Shown: piece by piece, positions 61,265 to 64,000 of the stretch | How the letters are laid out: every line of letters begins with the position of its first letter | Numbering within the stretch: the stretch's first letter is position 1 | Notes under the pieces: model-generated | The model's input: only the letters and a program-made list of their open reading frames with translations | Database searches by the model: none | Told to the model about the DNA's origin: nothing | Program-made: the position numbers and the translations under genes | From: Chelydra serpentina | Taxonomy: Eukaryota > Chordata > Testudines > Chelydridae | Direction of reading: 5' to 3' | Length of the DNA stretch: 64,000 nucleotides | Assembly: GCA_037349315.1 (NCBI GenBank) | Contig: JBAIAC010000156.1 | Coordinates: forward strand, 1,302,001 to 1,366,000

Positions 61265-64000
61265 ATGTCTGTAAGCGAGGCCACGGTAAAACTGGATCTT
61301 GCCAGACTCGAAATAACAGAGAAAGAAAACGAACATCGGAGACGAATCGAATTACGTACGCTGGAAATTAGTGCAGAGACAGAAGCCCACAAAAGAGCTA
61401 TGGAAGCAGAAAGAATCCGGGAGGAGGCGGCCCACAAGAGAGCTATGGAGGCCCAGAAGCATGAACTGGCTGTTGCAGAGTTGAAGAGTCGCAACCCTTC
61501 AGCGGCCGGGTCCGCTTCCCCAAAAATCCCCAAATGGGAGCGTCTATGCCCCCAGTATGATGAATCCAAGGATATAGCCGAATATTTTATCACCTTCGAG
61601 AGACTGTGCTCCCTCCATGCGATCCCTGAAGATCAAAAAATGACCACCTTGATAGCCAAATTGACTGGCAGAGCTCTGGACATATTCAATAAGATGCCCA
61701 TTGGGGATGCCTCCAATTATGGTAAATTTAAGGAACTGGTTTTGAAACAGTTTCAGGTTACACCTGAAACCTACAGGGTTAAATTCAGGAGTCTTAAGAG
61801 GGGAGATGGGTTAAGTTACGTGGCTTATGCAAATGAAATGACAGTTCTGGTAGATAAGTGGGTGAGGGGAAAAGGCATCACAAGCTTTGAGGGAATGTGT
61901 GATTTGGTTGCTCAGGAACAATTCCTGAATATGTGCAGTGATGATGTAAAACAGTACTTGTGGGACAAACAGGTAAAAGCCGTGGGTGAATTAGCTGGGT
62001 TTGCAGACTCTTATGAGCAGGCGCAAGCTGCAATTAAGCATAAACCACTGGCAGAGGGGTACAGGGTCGGGGGAAAGCAGAGTCACCGTTTTACCCCTGG
62101 GAAAAAGGAGGCTGGGCGTTCACCTCCCCATTCCCCTGTCACTCACCCCAAATTTCCTGCGCAAGCAGGGGATCTCAGAAGGTGCTTTCACTGCAATTCC
62201 CCAGGGCACCTGAGAAGCAGCTGTCCCACACTAAAGGAGAGTACACCCTCCTTGTCCCATGTTAGCTCGGTTGCCCTCAACGCTGAGGCCCCAGAGGGCA
62301 CCCCTACCTCTTACCACACCAGCTTGGTGGACATGGGGCCTAGTGAAGCGGATAGGGAGCACATCAAGGTTGTCAAGATTGATGGCATGGAGTGTCTGGG
62401 GTGGAGGGATACTGCGGCTCAGTTCTCGCTGGTCCGACCGAGTGTGGTTCCAGATGCTAGTGTTCTGACGGGGCAGACCACCCACATTAAGGGGGTGGGG
62501 CCGCAGAGGTTCCCTGTGCCCCTGGCTAAGGTTCATGTGGAGTGGGAAGGGATGGAAAATACTTTACTGGTGGGGATGCTCGAGGACATCCCCGCAGACA
62601 TGTTGCTGGGGAATGATTTTTTCAGCAAAACTAGGGCTATCAGTGTGGTAACTCGCAGCATGAAGAAAGGCTGTGAGGGGGAGGCTGTCCCGGGCGATAG
62701 CGGTAGGTCTCATGCAGCTGAACGGCCAACACATCCTACCCCAGGGGACACGGGGGTTGGTGACTTGAAGAGAGTCCCCAGGGACGAGGCGGGGACCTCA
62801 GAACCCACAGGGGAGTTGGGGGAGGATCCCACTGACAGGACAGTACATGGAGGCCTCTGCCCAGCTGAAGACAACAGGCTCCCAGGGGCGGGGGCAGGGG
62901 AGAGGCAGTCAGTGCCCAGGGACGGGGACGCTGTCTCAAGAGTTGTCTGTCAGGAATTTGCAGCTAACCAAAGGACGGACCCCTCCCTTGACAGTATAAG
63001 GAAGTGTATCTCGGAGGGAACTCCAGGAAGGGAGGGGGGGGAGAAGTTTTTTGAAGAGGACGGGAAACTGTACAGGGAGGCCCCTGTGGGAAAAAACCAG
63101 GGTCCCGGTCAACCCTATAAGCAGTTGGTTGTACCCAGCCAACACCGGGGGGAATTAGTGCGGGTAGCGCACGACGGCCCCTTTGCTGGTCACTTGGGGG
63201 TACAGAGGACGTATGACAGGCTGAGGAAGAATTTCTACTGGCCAGGGATACAGAATGACGTGCGGGATTACTGTAGAACTTGTGTGGTGTGTCAGGAAAG
63301 GAAGAGGCCAGGGGGACCCCATAAAGCTCCGCTGCGCCCCTTGCCCATCATCCAGGAAGCGTTCCAAAGGGTGGCGATAGACATAGTGGGTCCTATGCCA
63401 CGCCCCACTCGGAGGGGGAACAAGTATATCTTGGTGGTAGTAGACTTCGCCACTCGGTACCCTGAGGCAATCGCTCTGTCTAACATAGAAGCGGAGACAG
63501 TGGCAAGAGCCTTGCTCACCATATTCAGCAGAGTGGGCTTCCCTAAGGAGATTTTGTCTGATCGGGGGGCAAACTTTATGTCGCAGTTGTTTAATGAGCT
63601 ATGGAAGGTGTGTGGAGTGAAACAGCTTAAAACGGCCCCCTACCACCCCCAGGCCAACGGGCTGGTGGAAAGATTCAATGGGACCCTAAAATCCATGCTG
63701 GGGATGTATACCCAGAAAAGGGGCCAGAGCTGGGACGAACTATTGCCATTCCTGCTGTATGCCTACAGGGAGGTACCCCAAGAGTCCACGGGATTTTCCC
63801 CATTCGACCTTCTGTATGGGAGGAAGGTGAGGGGACCTCTCGACCTCATCAGGGATACCTGGGAAGGGTGCAACACAGTAAGGGAGGAACCCGTGACTGA
63901 ATATGTCCAGAGGTTCAGAAGGGAGTTGAAAGACATGATGGAAATTGTCCAAAACAACCTCCAGAGTAGTCAGGCCAAGCAAAAGGAGTGGTATGATAAG
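61265..64000 (+). CDS. Gag-protease-integrase polyprotein of Gmr1-like retrotransposon, partial
   Basis: ATG 61265 opens a frame of 912 codons with no stop to the window end. Residues 1-85 are charged and helical with a repeated HKRAME(A). Residues ~90-240 form a SCAN-like gag capsid region (KWERLCPQYDESKDIAEYF, LTGRALDIFNKMP). A zinc knuckle CFHCNSPGHLRSSC is at 307-320. The protease has 'GWRDTAAQFSLV' (Asp 382, DTA rather than the common DTG/DSG) and DMLLGNDF near 445. After a Pro/Gly-rich linker comes integrase: zinc-binding His 636 and 643 with Cys 673 and 676, then Asp 706, Asp 766 and Glu 802 (exact DD35E spacing). No reverse transcriptase or RNase H lies between protease and integrase, the order of Gmr1-like Gypsy elements, in which RT follows integrase. 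The intact frame suggests a young copy. SCAN domains of vertebrate transcription factors derive from such gag proteins. Confidence 0.9.
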   Translation, partial: MSVSEATVKLDLARLEITEKENEHRRRIELRTLEISAETEAHKRAMEAERIREEAAHKRAMEAQKHELAVAELKSRNPSAAGSASPKIPKWERLCPQYDESKDIAEYFITFERLCSLHAIPEDQKMTTLIAKLTGRALDIFNKMPIGDASNYGKFKELVLKQFQVTPETYRVKFRSLKRGDGLSYVAYANEMTVLVDKWVRGKGITSFEGMCDLVAQEQFLNMCSDDVKQYLWDKQVKAVGELAGFADSYEQAQAAIKHKPLAEGYRVGGKQSHRFTPGKKEAGRSPPHSPVTHPKFPAQAGDLRRCFHCNSPGHLRSSCPTLKESTPSLSHVSSVALNAEAPEGTPTSYHTSLVDMGPSEADREHIKVVKIDGMECLGWRDTAAQFSLVRPSVVPDASVLTGQTTHIKGVGPQRFPVPLAKVHVEWEGMENTLLVGMLEDIPADMLLGNDFFSKTRAISVVTRSMKKGCEGEAVPGDSGRSHAAERPTHPTPGDTGVGDLKRVPRDEAGTSEPTGELGEDPTDRTVHGGLCPAEDNRLPGAGAGERQSVPRDGDAVSRVVCQEFAANQRTDPSLDSIRKCISEGTPGREGGEKFFEEDGKLYREAPVGKNQGPGQPYKQLVVPSQHRGELVRVAHDGPFAGHLGVQRTYDRLRKNFYWPGIQNDVRDYCRTCVVCQERKRPGGPHKAPLRPLPIIQEAFQRVAIDIVGPMPRPTRRGNKYILVVVDFATRYPEAIALSNIEAETVARALLTIFSRVGFPKEILSDRGANFMSQLFNELWKVCGVKQLKTAPYHPQANGLVERFNGTLKSMLGMYTQKRGQSWDELLPFLLYAYREVPQESTGFSPFDLLYGRKVRGPLDLIRDTWEGCNTVREEPVTEYVQRFRRELKDMMEIVQNNLQSSQAKQKEWYDK

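Noticed and set aside
1..64000. Bacterial-type systems, CRISPR arrays, operons or rRNA
   Set aside because: The window is eukaryotic, intron-containing and repeat-dense. No evenly spaced direct-repeat array with unique spacers was seen.

Overview
The window is vertebrate nuclear DNA, most likely from a cryptodiran turtle. The basis is the repeat content: tRNA-derived tortoise PolIII-type SINEs (15638-15815, 46500-46690), CR1 LINEs ending in ATTCTATG-type microsatellite tails, MIR-like SINEs, Penelope-like elements, DIRS, Gypsy, hAT and Harbinger copies, and introns with GT/AG borders. This assignment is inference from repeat families, not a database match.

Two host genes are visible, both incomplete. 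At the left, two plus-strand exons (1145-1313, 2569-2667) encode the last transmembrane helix and proximal C-terminal tail of an adhesion GPCR of the ADGRE (EMR/CD97) type. Between 33.2 and 41.5 kb, on the minus strand, a chain of phase-compatible exons encodes a type II membrane C-type lectin of the ASGR/CD209/FCER2 class: cytoplasmic exons with a YDDV tyrosine motif, a transmembrane exon, two neck exons and two of the three expected lectin-domain exons. The third lectin-domain exon was not found.

Almost everything else is mobile DNA, much of it nested, and many insertions have readable target-site duplications (TSDs). From left to right: SINE, MITE and 7SL insertion (1.5-2.3 kb); a run of LTRs (4-8.3 kb); CR1 (8.7-9.9 kb); a hAT transposase relic containing a TAA-flanked MITE and a GGTGC-flanked solo LTR (10-12.1 kb); LINE relics with a G-rich hAT insertion (12.1-14.7 kb); MITEs, a SINE and an inverted/tandem repeat cluster (14.7-18.7 kb); a two-gene Harbinger transposon (19.6-23.7 kb); old repeats (23.8-28 kb); a fold-back hAT (28.9-29.7 kb); an RTE-like LINE relic (29.9-32.9 kb); the lectin gene with intronic repeats (33-41.5 kb); a Penelope-like element with a GIY-YIG domain, CR1 and a second fold-back hAT (42-45.9 kb); mixed repeats (46-51.5 kb); a solo Gypsy-type LTR beside a DIRS tyrosine-recombinase fragment (51.6-54 kb); LINE pieces (54.7-59.8 kb); and an apparently intact LTR retrotransposon that runs off the right edge (59.8-64 kb).

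The most notable object is that right-edge element: a 5' LTR, a primer-binding site matching tRNA-Ser, and one open frame of at least 912 codons joining SCAN-like gag, zinc knuckle, protease and a DD35E integrase with no reverse transcriptase between protease and integrase. That is the order known for Gmr1-like elements. Other points of interest are a 7SL-derived chimera with its own TSD, fold-back hAT elements built from inverted duplications of the transposase 3' end, and a lectin tail with duplicated 51-bp exons. Coordinates of old repeats are approximate, and family assignments rest on recognition by eye.
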